From CAYNVS01 sp964400725 (GTDB taxonomy: Bacteria; Myxococcota_A; SURF-8; CAYNVS01), in assembly GCA_964400725.1 (NCBI GenBank), contig CAYNVS010000003.1, positions 1 through 64,000 on the forward strand: a stretch of 64,000 nt of DNA, written 5' to 3'. Under the pieces are notes generated by a model. It ran no database searches. It had not been told where the DNA came from and saw only the letters and a list, made by a program, of their open reading frames with translations. Position numbers and translations under genes: made by a program. This document shows, in pieces, positions 63,001 to 64,000 of this stretch; within the stretch, counting starts at the first letter, position 1, and every line of letters starts with the position of its first letter.

Positions 63001-63999
63001 GGAAAGAAGTTCCGCGTAAATGGAAAGCATTTGGAACTCGGTCGGAGGATTATTTTTCGGTCCGTCTCCGGTGATGTTCTGAATTTTAAGCGTCAAATCG
63101 GCCACGTCGTCGCCGTTTAAATCAAGCGGCGGAAGTCCGATAGGCTGCGAGAGCGAATCCATCGGAATGAAGCCCATGGCCGTACCGATTAGGTTTTCAA
63201 TCAGCTTCTTTATGTCTTCTTCGCTTTCTCCAAGAATCGAGAAGGGAACGCTCATGTTTTTAAGCTGTATCGGGTTTTCTCCGAGCACCGGCGTAATAGA
63301 CGTCGAATCGTCGGCGACCTGAAGGCCGGCGGCGACTTCGATGTCGGTTTCAATTGTGAACAAGCGGATTACTCGCTCTTCTATGAGACCGTAGATATTT
63401 ATGCGCATTCTCGGAATTAGAATTGTGAGGTTAGGCTGAATCAGCTTGATTTTGCCTTCCGCGTCCGTCTCGAACTTTCCTTCTCCGATTATGAATTTTA
63501 TAGGTTCCATCGGTTGGATGAGCAGTTTGGCCGGAACTTCTTCGCCGTGAGTGAGGTCGTTGATGCTGGAAAGCAGCATTCCGAAGGTGCCCATGCTCAG
63601 GTAGGAGCCTATCATGGGGTTGCTAGTGTCCAGCGACAGGCAGAGCGCGCCGGTGTTATACAAATTGGCTCCGGCTTGATTTAGCAGAGTTTCGGTTACG
63701 CCTATGCCGATGTGATAGGGGACTCCCAAGCCTTCAGGATTGTGCTTGTTGTAGTCTCCGAAGTTGAAACGCGGCGGAGCGGAAAGCGGATAATTTACGG
63801 GATTGACGCATTCCGATTTATTCGGCGCCTTGGTGCCGCCTATCATGCCGATGTTAAGACCGGTGTCGGCGTCGGCGTAGCCTCCGGCGGCGAGCGAGAA
63901 GTAAAGCTCTGCGTTATCCGGAGCGGCTCCGGCAAGCGCGCCGTTAATCAGTTCGCTTAAATTAATCGCGCCCTCGATGCCGAGAGGTTTGGGCATACA
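60022..63999 (-). CDS. Large secreted protein with internal CTERM-like anchor and lipobox, 5' truncated
   Basis: At least 1324 residues, open to the right edge; the first visible Met (63996) lacks a signal peptide, so the start is probably outside. Residues ~1-490 are a beta-rich region ending in an Ala/Thr stretch and 'EQGGCDASN'. A hydrophobic helix then ends in 'LTLRRK', which looks like a MYXO-CTERM-type tail. Only a few residues later, with no stop, comes 'YGRVLPVLALLIPLVIYGC', which looks like a lipoprotein signal and lipobox. It continues with an acidic tether and Cys-rich blocks ('CSKHEECRKAG', 'CGGACPTGKECC') and a propeller-like C-terminus with 'MIAYYDKTNKRLKFAR'. It reads as two genes fused in frame. 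Confidence 0.75.
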   Translation of the reverse strand, partial: CMPKPLGIEGAINLSELINGALAGAAPDNAELYFSLAAGGYADADTGLNIGMIGGTKAPNKSECVNPVNYPLSAPPRFNFGDYNKHNPEGLGVPYHIGIGVTETLLNQAGANLYNTGALCLSLDTSNPMIGSYLSMGTFGMLLSSINDLTHGEEVPAKLLIQPMEPIKFIIGEGKFETDAEGKIKLIQPNLTILIPRMRINIYGLIEERVIRLFTIETDIEVAAGLQVADDSTSITPVLGENPIQLKNMSVPFSILGESEEDIKKLIENLIGTAMGFIPMDSLSQPIGLPPLDLNGDDVADLTLKIQNITGDGPKNNPPTEFQMLSIYAELLSGTGGGQGGGGVESETYAWLINVKKPTLETLRNPKITGEANYPEVVILMDSDLAATYGKDVEYSYKIDNWLWSPFFSADRLVLKDSRLAWPGKHTVSVRSRVKGLAGSTSKTPAKVEVNIEYDNPFKKAPKEIKMSSGNALTAPETMNNAAPATEQGGCDASNLSFAIFALAAALTLRRKLLAYGRVLPVLALLIPLVIYGCGSSGSTGKKKSCISSADCEQYGTGYTCENNECVLNTLDGDFAEEEVIEEEETVEEVVCSKHEECRKAGEPDDKYYCSKIKKKCMENPCYGDNADSMCAASDSCSVCLKENGINSCNTPRCESDADCACLNCESGQTKGCDAGTGLCICKKPCGGACPTGKECCEVTGNPKFDDCIECPAWCPGLTCKPGFEINKPADWDGDYCKNKWHKDACAYDQPTNCDPESTAVDAPCKEKAFLPWGNIGRFMDFKVDGETVYFSAYNDGTSEKPYGDLMFGSMPLASMGAYPTDDAENSGAVWEFVDGVPSADPSNGPSGPRSGISEPGEDVGQYTSLALDSDKRPMIAYYDKTNKRLKFARKDAEGKWAVHVVDESGFVGKYAKMVLLSDGRPVITYMVENDDKAANGKSGVRVAVAASTSPAAPEDWRFYMADSALAPRPICYDKCAAEQACVSYDSEGCYGPNDGTCAEACPSGMACRTGICVKIPTVEQQKAICGTDDDGALKCASGKVCLPGATMGCIAKAGDGSKNCDKGIAYKGSCMTEVKLSAMANLSSGIGLWPQPVIFPSINGYAFKDTFAIFYYANDYYDGAWSNVKAGDLKAAVTPISTLDSLDTSIPWEIRVIDGQNTDAGLFPSVAVASNGSFAVSYLDETLHQLKYYRFHNGGGAVVIGDLGKREDANHNKYISFNGADSSVSVYTIDSSLMIKIAYQDQTDDSLRLIEHEWDGAATNSASDLVLFGKIKPEDCTIDNYVCTGAYGFYVKQLPLDNSVTIIGTFYYDLPKKPDGWGIWLTTY

Positions 64000-64000
64000 T

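Overview
The window looks like a chromosomal segment of an anaerobic or facultatively anaerobic Gram-negative bacterium, most likely a myxobacteria-like lineage of the former Deltaproteobacteria. The evidence for this is the many secreted lipoproteins (lipobox, then an Asp/Gly/Glu-rich acidic tether, then Cys-rich or repeat domains), an AgmX/TonB-type protein, type IV pilus motors, an internal MYXO-CTERM-like segment and an [FeFe]-hydrogenase island. The taxonomic call is an inference. No prophage, insertion sequence, CRISPR array or reverse transcriptase was seen.

Layout. 1-3.2 kb: 3' part of a DUF1566 protein, tRNA-Leu(CAG), and a lipase-like lipoprotein. 3.3-6.3 kb: pilB-pilT. 6.3-10.9 kb (minus): a 1504-residue Cys-rich lipoprotein. 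11.3-14.7 kb: UDP-sugar dehydrogenase, then RNase Y and ZapA on the minus strand. 15.1-30.0 kb (plus): a tightly packed hydrogen island. It runs rex, hydC-like, a hydB-gltD fusion, hydA, a receiver, an [FeFe]-hydrogenase-type sensor kinase, a receiver-kinase, hydE, hydG, aspA and hydF. 30.0-41.5 kb (minus): a structured 132-bp inverted-repeat element, a frameshifted formylglycine-generating-enzyme-like (FGE-like) lipoprotein, an AgmX-like protein, a glycosyltransferase-like protein, and two lipoproteins sharing an uncharacterised ~95-residue domain. 41.7-44.7 kb: an unknown gene, an unusual photolyase/cryptochrome-like protein and a universal stress protein. 45-53.1 kb (plus): a 1785-residue lipoprotein (14 Cys repeats, PKD, duplicated beta-helix) and a lytic transglycosylase. 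53.1-56.2 kb: tRNA-Val and tRNA-Arg, sppA, an Nfu-type protein and purB. 56.3-64 kb (minus): a thioredoxin-PEGA-FGE protein and a truncated large protein that appears to fuse a C-terminally anchored protein to a lipoprotein.

How the genes work together. The hydrogen island combines NADH sensing (Rex), a multi-subunit hydrogenase that may exchange electrons with both NADH and NADPH, a hydrogen-sensing phosphorelay and the full H-cluster maturation set HydE/G/F. The rest is dominated by cell-surface biology: pili, large modular lipoproteins, envelope proteases and muralytic enzymes.

The strongest candidates for new biology are the hydB-gltD fusion with its linked H2-sensor relay, the repeated ~95-residue surface domain, the internal sorting-signal/lipobox fusion at the right edge, and the photolyase-like protein whose usual DNA-lesion contacts appear replaced and whose flavin-facing Asn is a Cys.
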